Of a stretch of 64,000 nucleotides of DNA, positions 47,165 to 57,500 are shown in pieces. The stretch comes from an uncultured Rhodobacter sp. (GTDB lineage Bacteria > Pseudomonadota > Alphaproteobacteria > Rhodobacterales > Rhodobacteraceae). The notes under the pieces were generated by a model. The model saw only the letters and a program-made list of their open reading frames with translations. It was not told where the DNA came from and ran no database searches. Location of the stretch: NCBI GenBank assembly GCA_945952585.1, contig CAMFII010000006.1, positions 1-64,000 on the forward strand, in the 5' to 3' direction. Made by a program: the position numbers and the translations under genes. How positions within the stretch are numbered: the first letter of the stretch is position 1; each line of letters opens with the position of its first letter.

Positions 47165-48949
47165 CTAGTTATGAGCAACGGACTGACCGGCCATTCGTTG
47201 AGCTAGAGCAAGGCTTTCATCCAAGCGAATGATCAGGCTGTCCGTCAATTGCCAGGTCGCCCAGAAAGCTCGCGGATCTTGTGCAAGGAGGACCGATTCC
47301 GATGTGGCGTCCGTGAACGCTTTCTGTGCCTCGTCCCACTTGCCGAGGTCGGCTGCAGCGACCGCCAGCATAGCCTTGCCTAGCCCGCAACAGAAATCCT
47401 TGCCGCGCACCGCCGCATCATAGGCGAGCTGTTTTTCACCGAGGTCGAAGTAGGCAATCGACATGGTCATGTAGTACCACGCCGGGCTGTGCAAGCTTAG
47501 GTCGATTGCCCGGCTTAGAAGGTCGATCGCCTCCTGCGGTCTGCTCCGCGCCATCATCCTCCAGCCAAGCTGCGCCAGCGACTCCGGATCATTGGGATTG
47601 CGCGCAATCGCGCGGCGCTGCATTGCCTCAGCTTCCGCATAATCTCCCCGCATGAACTCCGCCGCCGACAGTGCCTGCAGCGGGCGCACACGTTCGGGCG
47701 CGAGTTCGACGCTCCGTCGGGCCGCAACCAGCGCCGCATCCAGTTCTTCCGGCGCCTTTTCCGGCGGTACAATGTGGTAGCGCGCCGCGTCGAGATGAGC
47801 GAAGGCCAGCATGGCCCAAGCATCCGCATATCCGGGGTCGCGGGCAACGGCAGTCTCCAGGCAGGCCCGCATCGGCGCGTAGAGTTCGGCATCAAAGGTC
47901 TGCCGGTACGCAAAAGCGCGCTGCACGCAGTCATACGCGAAGAGCGTTGCCGGAAGCTCTCCCCGGAACCTGCGGCCTACGTCGAGGTTGATAAGGCTGT
48001 AGACTTGGGCGAGATGCGCAGAAATCGCCGCCGAAAGCTCGTCCTGCGCGGAAAGAAGTCCCTCGGGCGTCAACGGGCGTTGGTAACTCTGGCTCCAGAT
48101 CACCCGTCCCGATGGAAACTCGACCAGCGTCGCCGCGGCGCGGAAGGAGTCCGGCATTCGCTCGACCGTGCCCTTGACAAGGTAAAGTGGCACATCCTTA
48201 AGCGCAGCTGGCAGATCCGGCCCGATCGTACCCGAGAAGACCTGGAGCCCGTCGAAGGGAACGAGGTCCGCGACGAGGTCGTTGGTGAGGCCGATGGCGA
48301 GAAAACGCCCATCCTCTCCCCCAGACAGGGATACGAAAGGCTCGACCACCACCGCCGGATCGGCGGACTGCACTGGGGTTTGGCTTACCCACCACGATGC
48401 ACCTCTCGCGGAAGCGGCGACGAGCAAGAGGACCGCCACAACAACAGTGGCTCGACGCGAGAACAAACGGCTCAGGCGCGCCCGCATGCCCCGTGTTACC
48501 GAAATCCCAGGCTGCGGGACGAACACCGGTGCATTGCCACCCTTCGGGATCTCGATCCGGAGGGGCAGCGCCACCCCCTTGCCCAGGTAATACCGCTACA
48601 GATCTCCACGCAGCTTGCCAACCTCAATCCGCACGATTGGGTCGGTCTGCGGGTCGAAGTGCTCGTCCCGGCCAAGCACTGCGACGGCAATGTCGAAGCC
48701 TTTCAGTCGGTCACTACGACCTCCAAGCGCCTGTCCGACAATATACGAGAGGATCTTCCTGCGCCGCTCCGTCGTCGAGAAGTCAGGGTCGTTCAGGACG
48801 CGTTCGAGATGCATTCTAACTTGGTTCGGATCGACCTTGGCAGTCGGACTGGACACCGGTTCGGCCACTCTGGCATCCGCAGAGCCAAGTCTTTCCGTCG
48901 AAAACATGCCTGTCATTCTGAGCGCTCTTTCAAGACTTGTGCGGCCCAA
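47165..48949 (-). pseudogene. TPR-containing regulator (adenylate cyclase-like family), interrupted by an in-frame TAG
   Basis: The frame runs 595 codons with one internal stop, TAG at 48596-48598. N-terminal part: VRMHLERVLNDPDF and a DPIVRIEVGKLR ending typical of wHTH/adenylate-cyclase-type regulators of alphaproteobacteria. After the stop it reads RYYLGKGVALPLRIEIPKGG in the same frame, where relatives have Glu (L-E-R-Y-Y). The C-terminal part has a membrane helix and TPR-type repeats (about 250 onward). So a single nonsense change, GAG to TAG, splits a normal gene. Translation could restart at 48574 and give a 469-residue protein without the N-terminal module. Confidence 0.72.
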
Positions 48950-48960
48950 TCTAGGTTTAA

Positions 48961-49083
48961 TTTACCTGCAGAACGGGCGCCCGGTAATTGATCCTTGTCA
49001 TGTCGTCGAACGGCCTCGTGGCTGTTCTGCCGGTCGTCGAGGCAGGGGATTTACCGGTAAAGCACCCAGAAATTCCGGTAAAC
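48961..49083. promoter_or_regulatory. Repeated TTTACC/GGTAAA operator-like sites before the sulfatase gene
   Basis: TTTACC (48961-48966) and GGTAAT (48983-48988) form a spaced inverted pair; TTTACCGGTAAA (49050-49061) is a perfect 12-base palindrome; TTCCGGTAAA (49073-49082) is a further half-site. They lie in the 430-base divergent region (48950-49379) where no gene is seen. One regulator may control both the TPR gene and the sulfatase gene. Confidence 0.5.
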
Positions 49084-49379
49084 AACTTCGTTCCGGCCGC
49101 AAAGAGCGCAACACTTATTGTGTAAGAGAAACGCAGATCTGCTCTAGGCCGGTCGCGGTTCAGGATGTGGCGATGGCTTTGGTCCGGCATTTCAAGACAC
49201 TCGCGCGGCGCGACATTTCGCAGCCATGGCGCGGCGCCCCTGCAGCACCGTCCTTCTCATCCCTGTCACAAGAAACTGGCGGGGCGCCGCGTCCCATAGC
49301 CCAGCGTTCCATCGTCGTGACACCGAGCCAGGACGCAAGGCGCGGACTTGCTCACCGAAAAAACAGGAGGAAGTAAGAC

Positions 49380-51095
49380 ATGATCAATCGAAAACGGCCC
49401 AAGGCATTGGCGGTACAGGATGGCGTTTTCCGCAAGGGCTTGATTGCGTCAGGATCGTTCGCCGTTGGAGTTTTGGCGGCCGTAGCACTTCATGCAGAGG
49501 AGAAGCGCCCCAACGTCGTTATGCTGATGGCCGATGACGTCGGCTGGACCGATTTCGGCCCATATCTCGGCGGGGCGGCCCTTGGCCATCCGACGCCGAA
49601 TATAGACCAGGTCGCCAAGGAAGGCGCTATGTTTACCAACTGGTATGGTCAGGCCAGTTGCACGGCCGGCCGCGCCTCGTTCATGACCGGGCGCATCCCG
49701 ATCCGGTCGGCCCTGTCGGTCGTCGTGGTGCCGGGCGATGCCAACGGCCTTCGCCCCGAAACCCCGACCATCGCGGAATTCTACCACAACAACGGCTACA
49801 CGACTTATTTTTCCGGAAAATGGCACCTCGGCGATCAACCGAAATTCTATCCCATCGAACATGGCTTCGACGAGATGAAGGAATTCGCCGCCTACTATCC
49901 GGGGGTCTATGGCTATAGCGACACCGACCCCGGGGCACATCCCTGGTTCCCGAAGGAAAATGCCGATTTCTGGAAGATGTATACGGGGATCGTCAATCTG
50001 TACGAATGGGAAGGCGAGGCCGGGAAACCGGCGGTGAAAGGCAACGGCGGGGCGGTCATCACTCTGCAGAACTTGGCCGATTTCGACATGCGCCAGACCG
50101 ACTCGGCGATCGACTACATCCACGCGCATGCCAATTCCGACAAGCCCTTCTTCATGGATGTGAACTTCATGAAGATGCACCAGCCGACCAGCCCCAACAA
50201 GATGTTCGCCGGCAAGTCGCATCTCGGCAATTACTCGGATTCGGTGATGGAGCTTGACTACAACATCGGCCGGATCATGGACACGATCCGGAAGGAAGCG
50301 CCCAACACCATCGTCATCGTCACCGCCGACAACGGCGCCTGGCAGGACGCTTGGCCCGATGCGGGCACCACCCCGTTCCGAGGCGAGAAGGGGTCCGCCT
50401 TCGAAGCAGGCTGGCGCGTTCCGGGATTCATGTGGTGGCCGGGGCATATTCCTGCCGGCGCGGTCCTGTCCGAGATGATGTCGCACATGGACGTCTGGCC
50501 GACGACCGCTGCCATGGTTGGCCTGACCCCGCCGGCGAAGGGTGAAATCAAGGACAACAACGGCAAACCGATCTACTTCGACGGCATCGACAACTCGGCC
50601 TATGTTGAAGGCAAGTCCAAGCACTCGGCCCGCAACGACTGGATCTACATCGACGGTGAAAACTTCCAGGGCGCCCGGCAGGACATCGACTTGTCGCCAA
50701 GCGAACCTGACGTGAAGATGGCCTGGAAGATGCTCTACACCTCCAAGGATACCTGGATGGGGCCAGAGCTGAACATGGGCGCGGTGCCCTCGGTCTACAA
50801 CCTGACCATGGACCCGTACGAGAAGTACGACATGATGTTCAACGGCGCGGTGGCCACTCGAAATCCGACCTCCTCGCCGGGACGCTACAGTGGCATGGAC
50901 AACGGCTGGGCGATCTCGCTGGTGGACCTCGCGATCAACGCCTTCAACAAGTCGATCGTGCAGTATCCAAACATCGAGCGCTTCCCGGGCGGGGCCTCGA
51001 ACGACATGGTCCCCAACCTGCAGAACCCCAAAAATCCCCTTCCCTATGACCCGCAGACACTGCCGAAGACGTTTGGCAGCAGTTCAGGCGGCTAA
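49380..51095 (+). CDS. Arylsulfatase
   Basis: The 571-residue protein has an N-terminal signal/anchor (about 20-40) and the sulfatase domain: NVVMLMADDVGWTDFG (metal-binding Asp pair, about 46-61), SCTAGRASFMTGR (about 92-104), in which the Cys of C-T-A-G-R would become formylglycine, FSGKWHLGD (about 143-151) and FRGEKGSAFEAGWRVP. The motif has Ala where C-x-P-x-R sulfatases have Pro; C-x-A-x-R is also used in nature. It likely removes sulfate from polysaccharides outside the cytoplasm. GGAGGAAG precedes the ATG. The gene is followed by a GC hairpin. Confidence 0.88.
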   Translation: MINRKRPKALAVQDGVFRKGLIASGSFAVGVLAAVALHAEEKRPNVVMLMADDVGWTDFGPYLGGAALGHPTPNIDQVAKEGAMFTNWYGQASCTAGRASFMTGRIPIRSALSVVVVPGDANGLRPETPTIAEFYHNNGYTTYFSGKWHLGDQPKFYPIEHGFDEMKEFAAYYPGVYGYSDTDPGAHPWFPKENADFWKMYTGIVNLYEWEGEAGKPAVKGNGGAVITLQNLADFDMRQTDSAIDYIHAHANSDKPFFMDVNFMKMHQPTSPNKMFAGKSHLGNYSDSVMELDYNIGRIMDTIRKEAPNTIVIVTADNGAWQDAWPDAGTTPFRGEKGSAFEAGWRVPGFMWWPGHIPAGAVLSEMMSHMDVWPTTAAMVGLTPPAKGEIKDNNGKPIYFDGIDNSAYVEGKSKHSARNDWIYIDGENFQGARQDIDLSPSEPDVKMAWKMLYTSKDTWMGPELNMGAVPSVYNLTMDPYEKYDMMFNGAVATRNPTSSPGRYSGMDNGWAISLVDLAINAFNKSIVQYPNIERFPGGASNDMVPNLQNPKNPLPYDPQTLPKTFGSSSGG

Positions 51096-51113
51096 GCGCC
51101 AACGTGATGATCA

Positions 51114-51141
51114 CCCCGGGGCGTCTTCCTCCGCCCCGGGG
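51114..51141 (+). terminator. Strong hairpin after the sulfatase gene
   Basis: CCCCGGGGCG (51114-51123) pairs with CGCCCCGGGG (51132-51141). There is no T run, so it may act with Rho. Confidence 0.55.
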
Positions 51142-51231
51142 CCAGGTCAAGTGATGCCAAGTTGAAGGTAGACCCAAGTTCACGGATAGGCGGCGAGCCG
51201 CCCTGCGCGCTTTCATGCGCGCTGTCAGCTG

Positions 51232-52740
51232 ATGGATGTCAAGGCGCAGACATCTCGCGCTGCGCAGCATGTTCGACAAGCCATGAGTGGAAAAAAGCCG
51301 TGGCAGGGGAATTCTCGAGAGACCAAGACCGGCTGGGGAGCGCCCAAGAAAATGAAAGATTTGCTGTCCGGGCAAGGACGCGCCCAACCGGGCGTGACGA
51401 TCAGGGACCGCCGGGCCGCAGGCAAGGCGCTGCGAGACCGGGTCCCGCGAAACTCTCTCGGCAAATGGAAACCACGGTCGGACCGGACAGAAGCGCTCGA
51501 TATTCTGAAAGCGGCGGACGCCACGCGCCGTTCCGATCTGCTGCCGCTTCGCTATGGCCGAATGCTGGCATCGCCATTTGCCTTTTATCGCGGATCCGCG
51601 GGCGTCATGGCTGCCGATATCGCAAGGGGACCCCAGTCGCGGCTGCTTGTTCAGGCATGTGGCGACTGCCATCTCCTCAACTTCGGTGGCTTCGCCTCGC
51701 CCGAGCGGCGCATCCTCATGGACATCAACGATCTCGACGAGACACTTCCCGCCCCTTGGGAATGGGATGTCCAGCGGCTGGCAGCCTCCGTCGTCCTTGC
51801 CGCGCGCAGTCTTGGCCAAAGCGAACATGCGGCCCGCGAGGCGGCGGAGGCGTCGGTCCGCAGCTACCGCACCCGGGTGCGGGCCTTTTCGGAAACCGAT
51901 GTTCTCGACATCTGGTATGCCCGCGTTGACGACAAGATGGTGGCGCAGATGTTGCCGGCCGCGCGTCGAAACGCTTTCGAGAAGCGCATCGAAGACGCCA
52001 CTCGCCGCAGCAGTTCGGAGTTGGTCTTTCCGAAACTCGTCAATGTCGAAGGTGGCAGTCTACGCATCCACGATACGCCGCCTACGATCTTTCACATTGG
52101 GGAAGTAGAAAGCGGGGATCATATCCGCCGCATGCAGCAACCCCTCGCCGGATATCGCGAGACATTGGCCGAGGATCGCCGCACCCTGTTCGACCGCTAT
52201 GAGCTTGTCGACGTCGCGATCAAGGTCGTGGGCATCGGATCCGTCGGCACCACCTGTCTTGTCGGCCTTTTCATGTCCATGGCCGGCAAGCCGCTGTTCT
52301 TGCAGATCAAAGAGGCAAATGCCTCTGTCCTGGAGCCTTATGCTGGCCGTAGCCGCTTTGCTCATCACGGGGAGCGGGTCGTTCAGGGTCAGCGGATGGT
52401 ACAGCCGGCGACGGATATCTTCCTCGGCTGGACGACGGGCGAAACCGGACGCCACTTCTACATTCGGCAGTTGCGCGACGTAAAACTGCGCCCGCTGATC
52501 GAAACCTTCGATGTCGAAGTGCTGCGGATCTACGCAGAGCTATGCGGCTGGGCGTTGGCGCGGGCCCATGCGAAGTCGGGCGATCCCTGGATGATCTCGG
52601 GCTACCTCGGCAAGAGCGATGAGTTCGATCAAGCCGTCGCCAAATTCGCGGTTAGCTACGCCGACCTTGCAGAGAGAGATCACGAAAAACTCAAGGCCGC
52701 CGTCAAGTCAGGACGGGTGGCAGTGGAGCTTGAGGTATAG
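51232..52740 (+). CDS. DUF2252 family protein
   Basis: The 502-residue protein has the family landmarks MLASPFAFYRGSAGVMAADIA (about 104-124), CGDCHLLNFGGF (about 140-151), DINDLDETLPAPWEWDVQRLAAS (about 163-185) and FLQIKEANASVLEPY. The fold is related to aminoglycoside-phosphotransferase-like kinases, but no reaction is established for DUF2252. The first ATG (51232) has no clear ribosome-binding site; ATG 51283 is an alternative. It follows the sulfatase gene after 136 bases with a hairpin between. Confidence 0.85.
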   Translation: MDVKAQTSRAAQHVRQAMSGKKPWQGNSRETKTGWGAPKKMKDLLSGQGRAQPGVTIRDRRAAGKALRDRVPRNSLGKWKPRSDRTEALDILKAADATRRSDLLPLRYGRMLASPFAFYRGSAGVMAADIARGPQSRLLVQACGDCHLLNFGGFASPERRILMDINDLDETLPAPWEWDVQRLAASVVLAARSLGQSEHAAREAAEASVRSYRTRVRAFSETDVLDIWYARVDDKMVAQMLPAARRNAFEKRIEDATRRSSSELVFPKLVNVEGGSLRIHDTPPTIFHIGEVESGDHIRRMQQPLAGYRETLAEDRRTLFDRYELVDVAIKVVGIGSVGTTCLVGLFMSMAGKPLFLQIKEANASVLEPYAGRSRFAHHGERVVQGQRMVQPATDIFLGWTTGETGRHFYIRQLRDVKLRPLIETFDVEVLRIYAELCGWALARAHAKSGDPWMISGYLGKSDEFDQAVAKFAVSYADLAERDHEKLKAAVKSGRVAVELEV

Positions 52741-53081
52741 GCAGAAGCCAAGCCTAAGCCATTGCGTCCAAGGGCCTTTCCGGAGATACGCCAAGTCGTG
52801 CCCCAGCAATTAGTCCAACGCCTCGCGGGCAGCAGTTCGTTTCAGCGTTGCTAAGTTCTGCCGCGCGATTAGCTGACGGGCGATGGCTCGGTCCGGCGGG
52901 GCGGCAACGAAGCTGACTGACAAACGGGCCGCTTCATTGAACCGCAGCAAACGCGAGTTCCGGGCGTAGCGCTTTGTCCAACTTTCCTTTGAACCTGAAC
53001 GGCGCTTTTGCAGGCGCGCCAAGCCTTTGTCGAAAGCGGCGCCATCCGCGCGGATCGATTTCGGGCGGTGCGTCGCGGGCC
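52741..53081. other. Intergenic stretch with a remnant at the right island edge
   Basis: No gene is supported. The block at 52781-52870 resembles 38150-38243 (see the finding). The minus-strand frame at 52810-53022 contains RQNLATLKRTAAREALD, which could be the C-terminal end of a decayed integrase-like or phage-type protein. It precedes the RND operon, which looks like core DNA. Confidence 0.4.
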
Positions 53082-54566
53082 TCAGTTATCGAAGGGTGTG
53101 TGGATTTCCACCTTGGGCAGGGTTGTCGCCTTCGTCGCGTCCGGCTGCATCGAGCTGGGGACCGGCGCCTTGACTCCAGCCACGCCAACCCATCCGCCCC
53201 CCATGGCCTTGTAGATCGCAACAAGGCTGGCCAGCGCGTCGAAGCGCGCCTGAATCGCGCTCAACCGCGCGCTCAGCAGGTCGTTCTGGGCGATCAGCAC
53301 GGTGGTGTAGCTATCAGCCCCTTCCTGGAAGCTGAGATAGGCCAGACGGGCGGTTGTCGCCTGAGCTTCGACCAGGCGGTTCTCGGCCGCGAGCCTGGCC
53401 TTGGACTGGCTGTAGCCCACGAGGCCGTCGGACACTTCGCGAAAGGCGTTCAGGATCGCCTGCTGGTATTGCGCGACAGCCGCCTCCTTCTGCGCCTTGC
53501 TGACTAGCACCTGCCCGGTAATGCGGCCGCCATTGAAGATCGGCCCCGCCAGATCCGCCGCGACGGACCATTCGGAGGCAGGCTTGGTCAGTAGCGAATT
53601 CAGGGCGTTGCTGGTCGACCCGCCCTGCGCGGTCAGCGAGACGCGGGGGAAATACAGGGCCTCCGCCGCACCGATATTGGCGTTTGCGGCGATGAGGTTC
53701 TGTTCGGCCTGCGCGACATCCGGGCGCTGGGTCAGGACGTCCGAGGGCACGCCCGCCGGCACCCCGATCATGCGGATCGAGGCGAAGTCACGACCGCGCG
53801 GAATGGCGCGCGGGGCGGTTCCGGTCAGAAGCGACAGCGCGTTTTCGGTCCTGCCGATCTGGAGACGGATCTGCGGGATCAGCGCTGCCGCCGTCTCGTA
53901 TTGCGCCTTCATCTGGTTCAGCGTCACGTCCGAGATCTGGCCGTAGCTGAACCGCTCTTCGAAGAGCTTCACCTGATCGGCATAGTTCTGTTCGGTTTCC
54001 TGCGCGACGGCAAGCTGGGCATCGAGCGAGCGGAGCTGCAGGTAGGTCGTCGCCACCGCCGCAACGAGGGTCAGCACCACGCCGCGCCGCGCCTCTTCCG
54101 CGCCGACGAGATTGGCGCGCGCAGCCTCGGATTCGCGGGCGATGCGGCCCCAGAGGTCCAGCTGCCAGCCCGCGCCGACATAGGGGTTCAGAGCCGACGA
54201 CGGGTTGCTGCCGACGGCGGCCGGATCCTCGATCTCGGACACGCGGGCGCGTTCCGCCGTGGCGCCGTAGCCGACCTGCGGCGCGAATTGCGAGTTGGTC
54301 CGCATCATCACGGCGGCCGCCTGATCGACCTGGGCCGCAGCAAGCTTCAGGTCCCAGTTGTTGGCCAGCGCCTGGTCGATCAGGCTGACCAGCGTCTTGT
54401 CGCCGAACTGCGACCACCAGGCGACATTGGCGTTGCCGCTTTCCTCGGCCAAGGCGAAGCGGAAGGCGGCGGGCGTGTTCACGTCCGGGCGCGTGTAGTT
54501 TGGCCCGACGGTGCATCCGTTCAGAAGGGCGACGATCAGCCCTGCAGTCATCCAGCGCGCTGTCAT
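53082..54566 (-). CDS. RND efflux outer membrane lipoprotein (OprM/NodT type)
   Basis: The 494-residue protein has a lipoprotein signal with the lipobox LLNGC (Cys about residue 18) and the OEP duplicated domain: YTRPDVNTPAAFR early, then YLQLRSLDAQLAVAQETEQNYADQ (about 185) and SLTGTAPRAIP-like LLTGTAPRAIP, and YLSFQEGADSYTTVLIAQNDLLSA late. It is the outer-membrane channel of a tripartite pump. It starts at ATG 54566, overlapping the end of the pump gene (ATGA at 54563). Confidence 0.92.
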   Translation of the reverse strand: MTARWMTAGLIVALLNGCTVGPNYTRPDVNTPAAFRFALAEESGNANVAWWSQFGDKTLVSLIDQALANNWDLKLAAAQVDQAAAVMMRTNSQFAPQVGYGATAERARVSEIEDPAAVGSNPSSALNPYVGAGWQLDLWGRIARESEAARANLVGAEEARRGVVLTLVAAVATTYLQLRSLDAQLAVAQETEQNYADQVKLFEERFSYGQISDVTLNQMKAQYETAAALIPQIRLQIGRTENALSLLTGTAPRAIPRGRDFASIRMIGVPAGVPSDVLTQRPDVAQAEQNLIAANANIGAAEALYFPRVSLTAQGGSTSNALNSLLTKPASEWSVAADLAGPIFNGGRITGQVLVSKAQKEAAVAQYQQAILNAFREVSDGLVGYSQSKARLAAENRLVEAQATTARLAYLSFQEGADSYTTVLIAQNDLLSARLSAIQARFDALASLVAIYKAMGGGWVGVAGVKAPVPSSMQPDATKATTLPKVEIHTPFDN

Positions 54567-57500
54567 TCGCTTTTTCCTTCCGTCGCCGCCGTTTCGGTTG
54601 CCGCCGGCGCGGCTGTCGCTGGTTCCGCGTCCCCTGCCCCCGCCGGCACGGCTTTCTCGCCCCGCATCGACTCGAACAACCAGAAGAACATCGGCACGAA
54701 CAGGAGCGCGAGGCTCGACGCCCCGACCATGCCGCCGATGATGCCGGTCCCGATCGAGTGGCGCGCATTGGCCCCTGCCCCGGTGGCGACGGCAAGCGGC
54801 ATGACGCCGAAGATGAAGGCGAGCGAGGTCATGATGATCGGGCGCAGGCGCAATTCCCCCGCCTGTGCCGCGGCCTCCTTGAGGCTGAGGCCCGACTTCC
54901 ACTTCGTCACCGCGAATTCGACGATCAGGATGCCGTTCTTCGCTGCCAGGCCGACCATCAGCAGAAGCCCGATCTGGAAGTAGACGTCATTGTCGAGCCC
55001 CCGCAGCCAGGTCGCGAGCAGTGCCCCGAAGACGCCGAACGGCACTGCCGTCATCACCGCCGCGGGCAGCGACCAGGATTCGTATTGCGCGGCGAGGATC
55101 AGGAAGACCAGCAGCATCCCCAGGCCAAAGGCGATGGCCGAGGTATTGCCCGCCGTGGTCTGAGAATAGGCCAGCCCCGACCAGCCATAGCTGTAGCCCT
55201 GCGGCAGGATCTTCGCCGCCAGCTGTTCCATGACGGTGATCGCCTGACCCGAGCTGTATCCGGGCGCGTTCTGGCCGGTCACCTGCGTGGCCGGGAAGCC
55301 GTTGAAATGCGGCACCAGCGACGGGCCCGCCTCGTACCGGGTGGTGACGAGCGCGGTCAGCGGGATCATGTCGCCCTTGGCATTGCGGACATAGAGGTTG
55401 TCCAGCGCGTCCGGGGTCGCGCGATAGGGCGCGTCGGCCTGGACGATCACGTTCCAGACCCGGCTCATCTCGGTGAACTGGCTGACGGCGGAAGAGCCGA
55501 ACTGCACCTGAAGCGTCGTGTAGACGTCTTTCAGGCTCACGCCGAGGAGCGCGGCCTTGTTGCGGTCGATGTCGATCTTCAGCTGCTGCCCGGTGGCGCG
55601 GAAGGTCGAGGAGGTGCCAAGGAGTTCCGGCCGCTTCGCCGCCTCTGCGACCAGCTGGTCCGTGACCTTCTGCAGGTCGGCGGGCGTCTGGGTGCCGGTG
55701 GCCTGGATCCAGAAGTTGAAGCCGGCCTGCGTGCCAAGGCCGGGGATCGCCGGCGGGCTGATGGCAACGGCGAAGGCCTTGGTGAACTTGCGGGACTGTT
55801 CGATGAAGCGACCGATCACGGAGTCCGCCGACAGGTCGGGCGCGGTGCGGTCCTTGAAGTCCTTCAGCTTGACCCAGAAGGTCCCGTAGTTCTGCAGATA
55901 CTGGCTGTCGATCAGGCTGTAGCCGGCCACACCGATCCGGTACTGCACCGCCGGGTCCTTGGAATAGATCTGGTCGATGTCATTGGCGATGGCATTGGTC
56001 CGCGCCGGGCTTGCCGCATCGGGCAGCGCGAAGGCCGTCAGGACAAAGCCCTGATCCTCGAGCGGGACGAAGCTGGTCGGCAGCACCTGGAACAGGCTGT
56101 AGGTGGCATAGACGATCCCGGCAAAGGCGGGCAACGCCACGAGCCAACCCTTGATGACCCAGCCGATGACCTTGCCGTAGCCTTGCTCCAGCTTCTGGAA
56201 GCCGCGGTTGAAGGCGGCGAAGGGCCCCTTCGTCGGCGTCTCGCCCGGCCGCAGCAGCAGCGCCGCCATCGACGGCGTGATGCTGAGCGCGACGATACCC
56301 GAGATCGTGACCGAAACGGCGATGGTGATGGCGAACTGCTTGTAGAGCGCGCCCGTCGGCCCGCTGATGAAGGCCGCCGGGATGAAGACCGAACAGAGCA
56401 CCAGAACGGTCGCGATCACCGGCCCCGTCACCTCGCCCATCGCCTTCAGGACCGAGCCCTGCGGCGTGGAACCTCCTTCCTCGATGTTCCGGGTCGCGTT
56501 CTCGATCACGACGATCGCATCGTCGACGACAAGGCCGATGGCCAGCACCAGCCCGAACAGGGTCAGCAGGTTGATCGAGAAGCCGAGCGCCAGCATCCCG
56601 GCAAAGGTGCCGATGATCGAGATAAGGATCGCCGTAACCGCCACCGCGGTGGCCCGAAAACTTTGCAGGAACAGGTACATCACGACCATGACGAGGAGCA
56701 GCGCCTCGAACAGGGTCTTGACCACCTCGGTGATCGACAGGCGCACGAAGTCCGTCGTGTCGAGCGCGATGACGTAGTCGAGCCCCGCCGGGAAGCCGGC
56801 TTTCAGCTGTTCCAGCGTCGACCGCACTTGGTCGGAGACCTGGATACCGTTCGCGCCTGGCTGCTGATAGACGACGATCAGCGCCGTCGGCTGGCCGTTG
56901 AGCGTGTTGGTCGACAGGTATTGCTCGAAACCAAGCTCCGTCCGCGCCACGTCGCCAAGGCGGACGATGGCCGCGCCATTCTGCGAATCCGCGCGCAGGA
57001 TCAGCTGGTCATAGGCCGAAGGCTCGGTCAGCTGCTGTGCCACGGTCAGCGGGAAGCTTTGCTCCAGATCGTCCCCGCCCGGAGGCGAGCCAAGCTGCCC
57101 GGCGCCGACGAGTTCGTTCTGGGCACTGATCGCCTCGCCCACATCCGTTGCGGTCACCCCGAGCGAGGCCATTCGCGCCGGGTTCAGCCAGACCCGCATG
57201 GCCTGGTTCGGATCGCCGAACATCGAGGCCTGACCGGCCCCGTTGATCTTCTGGATCGCGTTCAGGACGATGACGTTGGCGTAATCGGTGACATAGGTCA
57301 GCGGGAAGCGCCCCGGCTCGGCCGTGACGGCCACCAGCATCATCACGCTCGACGACACCTGCTGCACCGTCACGCCATAGCTGACCACCGGTTGCGGCAG
57401 CTTCGGGACGGCAAGGTTGACGCGGTTCTGGACAAGGACCTGCGCGATGTCGGGGTCCATCGTCGCATCGAAATAGACCGAGATCGTCATCTGCCCCGAC

